Assembly: GCA_027924585.1 (NCBI GenBank)
Contig: BSBM01000762.1
Location: forward strand, 10,698,501-10,762,500
Direction of reading: 5' to 3'
Length of the DNA stretch: 64,000 nt
DNA from: Larix kaempferi
Lineage: Eukaryota; Streptophyta; Pinopsida; Pinales; Pinaceae
Positions 1 to 10,982 of the stretch are shown one piece after another. Every line of letters begins with the position of its first letter. Positions within the stretch are counted from its first letter, which is position 1. The notes below the pieces were generated by a model that was given only the letters and a program-made list of their open reading frames with translations, had not been told where the DNA came from and ran no database searches. The position numbers and the translations under genes are program-made.

Positions 1-3000
1 CTATGTAAAAACTTCATTGTAATGTATGGTATGTGAGAACATTCATATAAGGCGATGCTTAAATGTATACAAGCCTTGTAATATCGTTCAATGGTTAAAT
101 ATATATATACAAACTATACTATATTGTTTTATATGCAAACCTTGATGAAATTTAGTTGCTAACTTAGGGTCTTGACAGGTTACACTATGTCGACAATACC
201 CAAGCGATGCAAGGTGTATTAATTGTTTTATGGTGGATATCCACATGACAGTTTGGCAAGTAAGATCGTAATCCTCAGTATTTAATGCACTCGATTAACA
301 AGATAATGGAAATCCATCGTGGGTGATACCGTAGACTTGGTGCACATGCTAGTTTCCAATAACAACCTTAGACTGCTGCGTTGTAAGCTGACACGAAGGC
401 AATTGCTGTAGAGTTGGCTCCTTCGTGGTTTTGGTAATGATGGCTCATTTAATATGATTGACTGTTGTAAATTTCGTAATCTATGACTAAGATCTGCACC
501 GTCGATCTTGTGAGGGTTTTGATGTAGTGGTTAAACCCTACTTGGTTTGGAATATCATGTTTATTGTATCGTTGTTGTTTGATGGTGGTGGCTCTGCACT
601 GGCTAATAGGCCGTTGATTTTTAGCTTCATTGTTTTGCCTGCAACTCCTGAGTTTTGAACTGGTAACCTCATAAAATGATAGAGCCGAGTTCCTATCCCT
701 TCATGCAGTAGTTACTGGTTTAATTCATCCATTGATTTTGTAACTTTTGATAGATTCGAATTTCAGACTTGTTGGTTCTTGGGAGTTAGCTTTATGTGAG
801 AAATAAACCCTTTACTTTGGTTGTTCTAGGTCTTGACGTTGTGAAATGTTTAGAGTCGATGGTTGGGTGTTGGCTCCGGTTACTTCAACATTTAATGTGG
901 TAGGGTTCGTTGCAGTGGCTGCAGACTTGGCGTTCGTTGGTTTTACAACTAACAATCTACGAGGTAATGTATTCTCCTTCCTCCATGGTAATATTTCCAC
1001 AAGATGCTTAATAGTTTATCAACCTTCTAATATTGAAGTTCTTTTTGTTCATATACTGTTTTTAATCGCTAGCAATTGTCGTTGCAGGTATAGATAAGGA
1101 ATGGATACTCGAATCTGGCATTTGAAGGTTGGAAGCTATACCAACCGGTAAGCCTTCGGTGGTTGCCTTGGAAACCCTATAGAGAAGATGATGGCTGTCT
1201 TGTTTAGCAGTTCTATGTATCGTGTTGTTGAAAAAATCTTAGGGTTTTATGGTTTGGGTTTTATGAATATTGCTGAAAGTAGGGGAGGATATCGCTCGAC
1301 CCATATGGCAACTGTTTGTTCTAGTTTTGAATGTAATGGTGTTAAGACAGGGTTCGCCCTCATAATTTAATGAAGTAATATTTGATGTTCAATACTATGG
1401 CTATCGTTTTCTTTGTAAATGGCTAGATAGAAATGTAAATGTTTTAAATCCATAACAGGATGTGACAGTTACTACCAGCTAGATGGTGTAGGCTCATAAC
1501 ATGTGAGAAATCTCGTTTATTTTGTAAAACTGTAGGTTACGTTTTTCGAACTTCTTCGAAAGAAATTTAAATGGAATGTTTAAGATTTATTTTACTGTAA
1601 TCATGTAATTTGATGATTTGTGTTTGGTCTGTAAACATGAGTTGTAACTCGTCGATGATATGGAAAAAGCAATGTTTAACCGACCCTTGTGTTTGACTTG
1701 GTTAATGTTCAACGAATGGATGTTTTAATGCAACGATAATATAACTTTTCATTTTTTTTAAAAGACATTGGATAAATGAAATTGTTGTTTGAGGCTTACA
1801 GCCTGTATGTGCTTCGTTTTTGGTTTATAAAACTGTTGCTGCGCTTTGAACGAACAGGGGAGTGTTTCCTGTGCAGGGGTTTAGCCCTTAATTTTGAAAA
1901 TAAAAAGCTTTAACTAAGCTCTGAGATAAGTTCTCGGCATAAACCTATTGTTCACTAAATTGTTTGTAAATATGTAATGGGCTTCGGCCAATGCCTTCAT
2001 TTCAAATGTGTTAATGTTTAAGTAGTGAAACTAGGAATCTAAAAAGGTTTAGGTTTTAGGTAAGTTTAAAATGTATAGAGTGATGATGGTTAATGAGATG
2101 TTGAGATATCAATAAAATTGTGTGTTCTATTTGACTTTACTCCTACAGTCATATAATCTTTAAACCTTTTGAGATGATGTTTTAAATCTATCTATTCGAT
2201 CTAGAGTAATGATGTTTAAATTAAAATGTTTACTATAGGCTAGTGAATGATACTCTGTTAGGGTTTTGACAGAGATAACAACTGTCATGATTTTCAATGT
2301 GTAGTTATATTATAAAATAATGTATGAATTATACATGTAATAAATAGAAATACTTAATGTGTGTAGAAGAATATGATTCTGCTATATTTGGAAGTAAATC
2401 TTTATTTATCTAATATAAATAAGAACATTTTAACTGCTGAGTAAGGATAAAATAAATCCTATGCTTGTTAGAACAGAAACAAAATATATTTGAAAAACAA
2501 AGGTAATTATAAACAAAAGTATTGTATATAGATTATGAATACAGCTAACTAAAATAGTTAATGATGAGGGTACTGTAATATAAATGCAGGAATTAAACAG
2601 AAATAGAAACTTGAGAAATTTATAATAATTTAATCTTATCATTCACTTGGCTACTTGCCTATCAGACTTATCTATTTTAATCTATCTCTATACTGGAGTA
2701 CAATGTTGTTCCTTTTGCATGGGGAAAAATGCAGAGATCATTTATTCAATCATTTCGATTTATGCAGAATCATTAAAATATTCAGAATAACTGAAATGAA
2801 CTTTATGAAATAGACAGTAAAATTTAGTAGATGACAGAACTTTAAATACACAAAAATAATTGACAGAACTTGTAAATAAAAGCAGATAAGACAATAAAAC
2901 CTGTAAAAGATGATAGGGCCAACAAAAACCCAAGGAGGCATGTTCCTCCCAACCTGCTTTAGAAGAAGCAGCTCAACTGCTGACTTCTAATGAACCCCCA

Positions 3001-3060
3001 AGCCTGATTACTGATCCAGTAAGTGGGTGGAAACTGTGTAGAAGTGAGGCACTACAAATA
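1..3060. other. Gene-free AT-rich stretch
   Basis: No open frame here is longer than about 85 codons, and none has a recognisable domain. The DNA is AT-rich with many stops in all frames. It may be host intergenic DNA or very old transposon remains. I see no LTR edges, primer-binding sites or RNA gene signatures. Confidence 0.6.
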
Positions 3061-3128
3061 CCTTCTCCACTCGGTATCAACCTCCTGAAAAATGCCTTCT
3101 CCACTCAGCATCAACCTCCTGAACTCAA
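3061..3128. repeat. 34-bp tandem duplication
   Basis: Two imperfect copies of a 34-bp unit start at 3061 and 3095. Each begins CCTTCTCCACTC and ends in TCAACCTCCTGAA. The copies differ at a few positions. No gene surrounds them. Confidence 0.8.
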
Positions 3129-4902
3129 TAAGAGTTTTGATAGACTCACAACATGATCAACAACAGCATATCCCCTCATCAAATCTCTTGGGTGCAAATA
3201 CAACAAAACCCCACGGTAAATTTCCTCGTCAGGAAAAGTGATTGAACCTCAATTCAATATTTGATGGCTATTATAGAGACTGACTAGGTCATTTAGTGGT
3301 CAATTTAAAATAAATTAGCCTCAAGATCCAGTCCCAACTTTCAGGGCACTAGGACCACATTTCAAGGGAGTTGTCCCATACCAACATCTAGTTAGTTGAA
3401 TCATGATGCTGCCACTTGTCCATTGCCTTCTACCACAGATTCCATTCCACCTAGTGGATCAGTAACCACTATGTCAACAGTCCTCTTAGGTGTTTGTCTG
3501 CTAATTTATTTATTAAATAATAATATATTGTGCAAATTACAGTCATCCTTGGACACTTGTCCAATACAAACTTTATAATAAAAGTTATCATAATGTTTCT
3601 AAACATAAAATGTTTTCTAGCTTAAAGGGTATGTTACAGATGCACCATGAGACATTATTATAATGTTAGTGTGATTGTAAATATTTTCAAATATATTTTA
3701 TTGAAATGCATCCAAGGTTAACTCAGTAGGACCAAAATAATGAGAGACCATGATACCACAAGTTGGGAAGGTGGTGTAGGATTTAGAATTCCAAGTGTCA
3801 ACCAGCCTTATATTCTCTCTTTAAATGAGGAAGTGGTCAAAACTCCCTTCCTAAAATATAGACATATTCCCAAATATTTAACCAATGATGTTATCCTCCT
3901 ATTAATCAGAGTCAAGAAAGAGTCCAAGAAAAAACCCTCTCCCTATCCCATGAAGGAGATATTCGAATAAGTAAAAACGAAGAACAATCATGAGGGGATT
4001 CTTAACTATGAGATGTTGGACATAATTGTGAATTGTTAATTGTTGAGTGTGATTGCGAGTAAGAAGAGCGAAACTATTCAAGTTCAACATGATTGCTCGA
4101 ACAATACATGACTCTCTATGATCATACTAAAGAGCACTAGGAATTGTTGTATGAGGCAAGAAATATGAGTGCCTATTAATTCAATTCCATCGATTGGTAA
4201 AAGATGATATATTCAACATGGATAAATGAGTGTATAAAAGTCTCTATGCACACTGTTATGATTACTGAATGTGTTAGGTGTGGCAAAGTTTGAGAGCGTG
4301 CTTTGTTTAGTAGAACTAATTCGAGTTCTATGAGGTAATTGTATGTGAGGGAAACTATGAAACTTGAGCCCTACTTCATCTTGGTGGTATCATTGTCTAG
4401 CTTTGGGGTGGTTTCTAAGATAGAAAGGACAAAGTGTCTTCAAATATTCTATGGTTGGGTGGTTCGTAGACCTACCCAAGTTAGTTTCTTGGAGAGCTAA
4501 ATTTTGGAACATATAAGTTACTCTACTGTTACTATTAATTCTTGTTATGATATTTATATTGAAAGAATGAGTTCATTTTATGATTCTTTCTGTATAGAAT
4601 TTATACTATAGTATGCATGAAAAATAGAAAGTACATAAAGAAATGTTTATTAAACTATGGAAATGAAATCTTGTGCATGTATGTAGGAACTATTTGTTGA
4701 ACCCCAAGTGATACTGAGGAGGGGGCGGGTGAATTGGTATCATGGAATTTAATTCCTTTTAAACATTCATTATACCATGTAATCATTCATTAACATATAT
4801 ACCATGTATCATCTGCAATTTCCAATACAAATAACACTACACAAATAATATGTAGATAAATGTTATATAAAAAAAAAATTCTTATTACAAATAATGCTAG
4901 GA
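3129..4902. other. Gene-free AT-rich stretch
   Basis: Only short open frames are present; the longest, 76 codons at 3740-3970 on the plus strand, has no recognisable motif. I see no transposon boundary signals. Confidence 0.55.
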
Positions 4903-5130
4903 GACACCAATCTCCAATACAAGTGTGAGCACCCACTCACTGGTTTTGCTAACACCAATAAGAGAGGAACACCAATCCCTTGCAAGAACCAACTTGTTGT
5001 TTTATAGGAAACAACCTGTGAGGACACCAATCCTATTATGAACACCAACTCATAGTAATCAAGAACCAACTTGCGCGATTAGGAACCCACCTAAGTTCTC
5101 AGGCACCAACCTGTGGAAGACACCAATATT
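4903..5130. repeat. Cluster of iterated ACACCAA-type motifs
   Basis: About ten copies of ACACCAAT/C or AACCAAC occur within 230 bp, for example near 4903, 4951, 4968, 5022, 5040, 5103 and 5118, at irregular spacing of roughly 15-40 bp. The pattern looks like a decayed short-unit repeat array rather than coding sequence. Confidence 0.6.
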
Positions 5131-5682
5131 CTATCCTTGCTCCATCCTACCACCCATATATAGACTTGTTGTTGTATACCTCGATCACAAACCACTCTCC
5201 ACTTTCTGATTTGTTTCCCTTGTTCTGCGCAAACTGCTAAACATACTATACTTCATATTTCCAACTCTTGTTGAGCAACCATTCCTTGTATCCTTCTATT
5301 CAAATGATCCTTGTTCAAAAGCTCCTTGTTCTCTTCTCAAATGCTTCTCATATTTTTGCTCGACTGCTCCTATATTTCTGCTTGTCCTGTATTCTCCTGC
5401 ACTTCCTCAAGTCATATAGCCATTAATTTCCCTGAGCATTTCATCTGTTCCCCGAAGCTTGCAATTTCAAAATACTACATCTTTTGGGCCCACAAGCTTA
5501 TCTTAACACACATCAATATTTCTCTTATTTATACTTATCTTACTCAATTGATATGTCCACAAGTTGGGGTTTCTCTAAGTCTGTGATGCCCTTTCTTCCT
5601 TGCTTCTCAGTCAAGCTTACCACCCCTCTTATTCTTTCGTCAGCGTGCACTTTTGTATATTTACTGACTTCGCGGTAATTCC
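5131..5682. other. Gene-free stretch, pyrimidine-rich
   Basis: A C/T-rich run carries plus-strand frames of 91 and 64 codons that are hydrophobic only because of the base composition. No conserved domain or signal is visible. Confidence 0.5.
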
Positions 5683-5778
5683 ATGACTTGGTGGGTTTTT
5701 TGCACAAGAATTCTATGACTTGGTGGGACTTGGGCACTAGAGTGCCATGACTTGGTGGGGCTTGCGCACATACAACCT
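5683..5778 (+). repeat. Three 32-bp tandem repeats
   Basis: The phrase ATGACTTGGTGGG starts at 5683, 5715 and 5747, exactly 32 bp apart. The intervening bases are partly conserved, with GCAC about 20 bp into each unit. It is a short tandem array in non-coding DNA. Confidence 0.85.
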
Positions 5779-5934
5779 TATTCTTTATACTTATTCAAAT
5801 TGGCTTCTAGACTTCAACGCCATCACCAAGTTGAACAATCTTTTGACTTTTGGTGGGGATTGCTGAGACTTGCTCACATAGTTTCTATATACTTCTTCAA
5901 AATTGCTTTAAGACGTCAATGCCATTACCAAGTA
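5763..5934 (+). repeat. About 108-bp imperfect duplication
   Basis: The run from the CTTGCGCACAT phrase to CCATCACCAAGT, ending near 5835, recurs from CTTGCTCACAT to CCATTACCAAGT, ending near 5934. It directly follows the 32-bp array, so the locus was duplicated at two scales. Confidence 0.65.
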
Positions 5935-6046
5935 GGTATATTTTATTTTGTATTTTACTTAAACACAAAAATATATAAAACAAATCTTAGAATGATTAGT
6001 CTATTTGAAATGAAATAAGATAAATATACTATGCCAATATGTCTTT

Positions 6047-6048
<2 letters not shown>

Positions 6049-6079
<31 letters not shown>
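6049..6079. repeat. (GT)n microsatellite
   Basis: An uninterrupted GT dinucleotide run of about 15 units lies in AT-rich DNA. Confidence 0.97.
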
Positions 6080-6081
<2 letters not shown>

Positions 6082-6421
6082 ACAAACCCAAATCTTAAAA
6101 TAAGAAATACCATTGATTATGTTCTTTACGATGAGGAACATGATATCTATTCACTTTTTATAATCCTTTAGATTTGAAATACGGTGAATGTACTTTGCTT
6201 ACACTTCATTTATATATGTTACATCCAAAAAAAATTCAAAATAAGAAGCTACATTCCTATCACTATATTTACATTTGGAGATATGAAGATCCATCTTAAA
6301 CCCGTATCTATCAAGCACCGAGAGGGATCCAATTTCTTGAGGTGTATTTCTTTTTTAAAATTTAAACTCAAGAAATTTGATCTCTCTTGATTGATAGATC
6401 CGGGATTAAGTTTTAAGTTTT

Positions 6422-6545
6422 TATTTTATAAATGGACATCTATTTTTAATTACTTTTCATAATATTTTATTTTATGAATCAACATGGATTTTTTTTAAAT
6501 ACTTTCCATAATTTTTTATTTTATGAGCTGACATGAATTTTTTTA
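6422..6545. repeat. Three imperfect ~47-bp AT-rich repeats
   Basis: TTATTTTATnAATnnACAT followed by a T-run and TACTTTnCATAAT recurs three times, near 6422, 6468 and 6515. The copies are diverged, and the array is non-coding. Confidence 0.6.
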
Positions 6546-8132
6546 ATTATTTTGTTACATCACAAACGTTACAACATCTCCCCCATACTGGACTGTAGAG
6601 CACCTCGTTTCACTCGATGCAATAAAAACCCTCTCATTCAACGTCTCTATAATATAGTAAATAGACCCTATAAGAGTTTTATGAACTATAGAAATACCTC
6701 TATTGATAACCTTATAGGTCATTCTCCATGTCTAATCCGTGATATGGTTAGTATGGATTAAGCAACATAACCCTTGACCATTGGTGCAAGAATAACTACT
6801 CTGATGATATTAACAAACAAAAATCTATAAGATTTATCTAAAGACCAAGTGGATGACACCTTATACCTTTCAAAAGAAAATACATAATGAGAAAAGAAAG
6901 GAATAACCAATATCAAGAATTGTTCTATTACCCTTGGTTATTAATGATTACTTTAATAAATGATTGAAAAGTATGAATTTCTTAAACAAATTATTTTTAC
7001 CTCTGTAAGTTGTTGGTTCAAAACCCAAAAGTGAGATTGTATATCGGAACTATCGTAGAGTTATCTTCACATTAACCTCAAGAGCCACAAGAGCCACGGT
7101 GACTAGATTCATCACCACACGCTTTTAACCTAAGTGAAATACCAGGACATTGAACAAAGTTCGAGCTATGATGAAATTTTCAAATGAAAGAACTTATGGG
7201 AATGCCAAAGAATTAAGCCAAAGTCTATAACTATTATAATAAACTCAACATACATAGCTTGACACTCATTAACAATAAAAGAGTTAATATTATTCAGGTA
7301 GTGGCCTCTAAGCGCATGGCCAAGCCATGGATTTGGTCTGAAACTTTATTATCAAACCCTCTCTCTTGAACATTTGATAGAGAAAAAACTGAAACAATAG
7401 TAGGTAGCGTTAGTATGCCAAGAAATTAATCAAGTTGCGAGACAAATGATCTGCATTAAACCTATGACACATTAAGTCCACCCGTCGAGCTTGATGTTAA
7501 CCAAATCACTTGTACATTTAATCAAACACCAACTTCATTCAAGTATGAAAGGACCAAGGATATTAGCATACAAACGGTTGGCAAGATCGAGAAAGATCAA
7601 TGGTTACAAGAACATGGTTGGTATTTTGAAGTCGATTATAGGCTGTCAAGTTCATACTCTATACTCCCATTGAAACATCGAATCAATTTAAACCTGGAGT
7701 TATAGAAAGACGTGGTTTAACATTCTATATTGGGTTGAATTATATGGTGATATTTTTCGATTCAATTATATCAAATGTAGGGTGATAAAATAAATTAACC
7801 AAGTAGTTCTATACTATAATCATACTTTTGATTATTATATTTTACGAGAAAAGCTTAGGCCTTATGCATTAAGGCTTGAATTGATTAGAGAAATAACATT
7901 TGATAAGTTATTATATATATACATTAACCCCAGTAATACGTTATGATAATATATATACAAATGTGTATTACATTTAAACTTATGGTCAAACCTATAATTT
8001 ATACATCTTTTTCTTAGATCTTAGGTATAAACTATCACCTTATAAGTCACGATATGTTTGCCATGATATTTTAAGCTTAGGAAGAGAAACACATTTATAT
8101 ATATTTCTAAGATTAGTAATAAGTGTATCTAA
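6546..8132. other. Gene-free AT-rich stretch up to element A
   Basis: No frame above about 70 codons and no recognised domain. The last bases before element A, GGAAA at 8133-8137, are a candidate target-site duplication for that element. Confidence 0.5.
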
Positions 8133-8137
8133 GGAAA

Positions 8138-9078
8138 TGTTGTGCAGAAATCTATCATATGTCTGGGGTTAATTCACCAACATACTAGGTTATATAAACT
8201 AGACATCTAAGGCTTGGTTGCAAGCAAACTTGACTCCAAATTACAATTAAAGACCAAGCAAATATAATTTAAGAGTAAATAGGGGAAGGGGAAGAAAGCT
8301 TATGCACCATGTTAATGAAGGTTGGTCCTAGCTTTCTTTGCTCCCGATATTTTCTTCAAAACCTCAATCCAAAGACCTACAAAACAAGTACAAAACCTCC
8401 TCAAACAAATTGGCTACAAAATAATATTGAAATTCAAACATAAGCATGTATAATCAAAATTTGATTAACTGAATGAACAACAATGAGTAAACCAATTATG
8501 AAACAATAATTTGGGAAGGGGAAGATATCCAATTTATATTAAAAGCAACAAATAGTACAATGCATACCTCATTCTGCTTGACACCTTATCGAAACTGGAT
8601 CTCAAGGTCTCCCCTGCTTAAATTCTTCACAACTCCTATCGAATCTCCACATGCATACACGGTTGAGACTATTTGATGACAATAATATTAGCATATAGGG
8701 ATACATGATCAAATAATGATTAGTAACATGAAGGGAAATGGGAAAAATCCTCCAGCATAACCTTGCTATGAACAATGTCTCCCCAAATGACCTAACTCTC
8801 TTCCTCTTAGATTTGATGAAGACATTCTCCATCGTATAAGAGGAAGTTATAACCGAGGGGAAGTTATTAGAACCACCCTAACTCCTCCTTTCCAAATTTT
8901 ATTTTATTTTTTCATATTTTTTAGGAGGAAATTACTTTCAAATCATGAGTAAAAGATAATTAAACTGCAGTAAAACAAGTATCATCAATCAATTTCATCT
9001 TTTTTATGGAAAAGGCTGTCAATATATAAGCAACAAGCGATTAAATCATAGGGTGCTGGATATTTTGGAGTGCTTTTA
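8138..9078 (-). repeat. 3' LTR of element A (left repeat)
   Basis: This repeat begins TGTTGTGCAGAAATCTATC and aligns nearly throughout with 16090-17057. Shared phrases include GACATCTAAGRCTTGGTTGC and CAAGCAAACTTGACTCCA. Its inner edge is not a normal LTR/PPT junction: homology to the other LTR fades near 9062-9078, where minus-strand RT coding sequence begins at once. Confidence 0.85.
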
Positions 9079-9993
9079 TACATAAGATGCATTTATGAGG
9101 ATTCAACGGAATCTTATAATAATGACACCTATCAAATACTGCTTGCAAGTGCTTGGGGTGATCCATTCTCTTCCCCGATTTGGTGGTCAGATCATATAAG
9201 TAGGATTCTACAAACTTCTTAATATCATGAAAATCATAATACATGGCACGTTGAAAGGTGGCTCTAGTGTCCTTCAAGCCAAATGGAATCTTCGTATACA
9301 CAAAATTCCCCTAAGGGAATATAAAAGAAGTTTTTTGTTGATCTTTGGGATGAACCTGAATTGGATTATACCCTAAGAAACTGTTCATAAATGAGAAGAT
9401 CCCATTTATAGCACATTCATCGATAATCTAATTGATGAATCGGGAAGGAAATTTATCCTTAAGATAGGCTAAGTTAAGGTCCCAAATATCGGTACAAACG
9501 CGAATGTTACCTTGTTTGTTATCATCGGGTACTAGATTGGATACCCATTCAGTCAAGGGGACATGATAGACAAAGTTTGCTCAAAGCAACTTTTCAACTT
9601 CTTCTTTGGAAGCATCAACCTTTCTTGGATTAACCAGTATAAGCTTCTACCGAACAAGTTAGGATATGTATGAACCTTGTGTTCGACAATCGATGGGTCA
9701 ATTCCAAACATTTCCTTGTATGACCAGGAAAAGACATCTCTATACTCTTTAATAAGGGTTGTGTATGTTTCAATTTCATTAGGTGAACAATCAACACTTG
9801 CAAACACATTTTTTGACAACACCCGAGGTCTTGGAGATATCGATGGGGATGGTTTGAGAAATATTTTCCATGATTCCCTCAACACAAACTTGTAAAGGTG
9901 AGAGAGGAATCCCATACCACTCCATGGGACCTGGTTTAATGGTTCCATCCATGCCAATTCATAGGTCACTTTCGGTTGGAAGGAATGATGCAA
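9079..9993 (-). pseudogene. Reverse transcriptase fragment of element A
   Basis: Minus-strand reading has the block that precedes gypsy RT at 9553-9993 (DVFSWSYKEM, then FGIDPSIVEHK) and RT palm/finger motifs at 9041-9301 (PFGLKDTRATFQRAM, then LNPHKC). The catalytic YxDD box is degraded to YLYDLT. Between these parts the frame is lost to stops and indels. The C-terminal RT, RNase H and integrase are absent because the coding sequence runs straight into LTR DNA near 9079. The equivalent intact order is seen in element G at 49.7-50.5 kb. Confidence 0.85.
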
Positions 9994-10258
9994 ATTGATG
10001 CATATCTTTCCAGGGCCTATCCCCTAATGACATTTCCTCAATAATTGCTTGATTAGATGGAAAGGCTATATCTAAGGGGTTGTGACAAGGAAAATAACTA
10101 ACATCCCAAACGAGCATAGAATGTTGGTCATTCACTTATCAAATCGAATAAAGACCGCCATGGTTTGCTTCATTGGAAATAGTGGCTTCATAAGGTACCT
10201 TGACTACAAATAAATCATGGTTCTTCTGACTACATCTATCTTCAGAAGATGGCAACTT

Positions 10259-10850
10259 CTAAAGGTCAGTAAAATAGGAAGTCTTAAACTGAGACACCTT
10301 AGGCATGTAAGTCATGGAAACAATGGATATTGCATGTACTGAAGCTACATTTGCATGCATTTTGGGTGGGGGTAAATTAAAGGTTCCCATTAATGTATGG
10401 TAAATTCCCATGCCAACATTCTCACAATCCTTCACAGAATGGATTAACAGGGGGATATTGGAACCATTTTGATGTTTGGAGCCATTGGTACACAATGATA
10501 ACTAATAAATAGTCACAATATTCTCGTTATGTGGAAGCTTAATGATATGACATATTGAATATACTACAACCATCATTGCTTGGTTCCAAATTCTCCCTAA
10601 GAATAGGTTATAATCTAGTGGAGTGTCAAGCACTTCCACTTCCACCGTAACTGTCCCCCCACATCTTTATTGGGAGAGCTGGGATTATTCCATGAAGTTT
10701 GAACAAGTGGCCATTGAAATCCTTCAACATTGTAATAGGAGCTACTACCTTAGATGACCCTATGGCATTCCGACATGATAGAGACATCACACAAGTGGAT
10801 GAACCCTCATCAATGTCGATACGATGTATAATGGACTTACTAGATATCAC
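10259..10850 (-). pseudogene. Protease region of element A
   Basis: Minus-strand reading gives a block (IDEGSSTCVMSLSCRNAIGS, then LKDFNGHLF and LHGIIPALPI) that aligns with the aspartic-protease region of element G (VDEGDSASVMSL, then LTAFNGRSF and PQGIIPSL). The frame is interrupted before the conserved DYNILLGR end. The piece at 10259-10495 matches the downstream linker of G (GMGIYHTLMGTFNLPPP). Clearly non-functional. Confidence 0.75.
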
Positions 10851-10982
10851 TTAAAACTGGAAAGCCATGTTATGGGGTAAAGTAGGCTTCCAATTTTCAC
10901 AATTGAAAGCCATGGCCTGACTATCCGTGGAATCAAATGCTCCTAAAGCTGAGAGCAAGTTCCTGCGTTGGGTTGGACAACT

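Noticed and set aside
812-1370. Short plus and minus frames of 60-83 codons near the left end
   Set aside because: No domain, no codon-use contrast and no splice-consistent extension seen; chance frames in AT-rich DNA.
5311-5586. 91-codon hydrophobic frame that looks like a membrane protein
   Set aside because: The hydrophobicity follows from pyrimidine-rich DNA (many TTY/CTN/ATY codons). It has no conserved motif, and the neighbouring sequence is repetitive.
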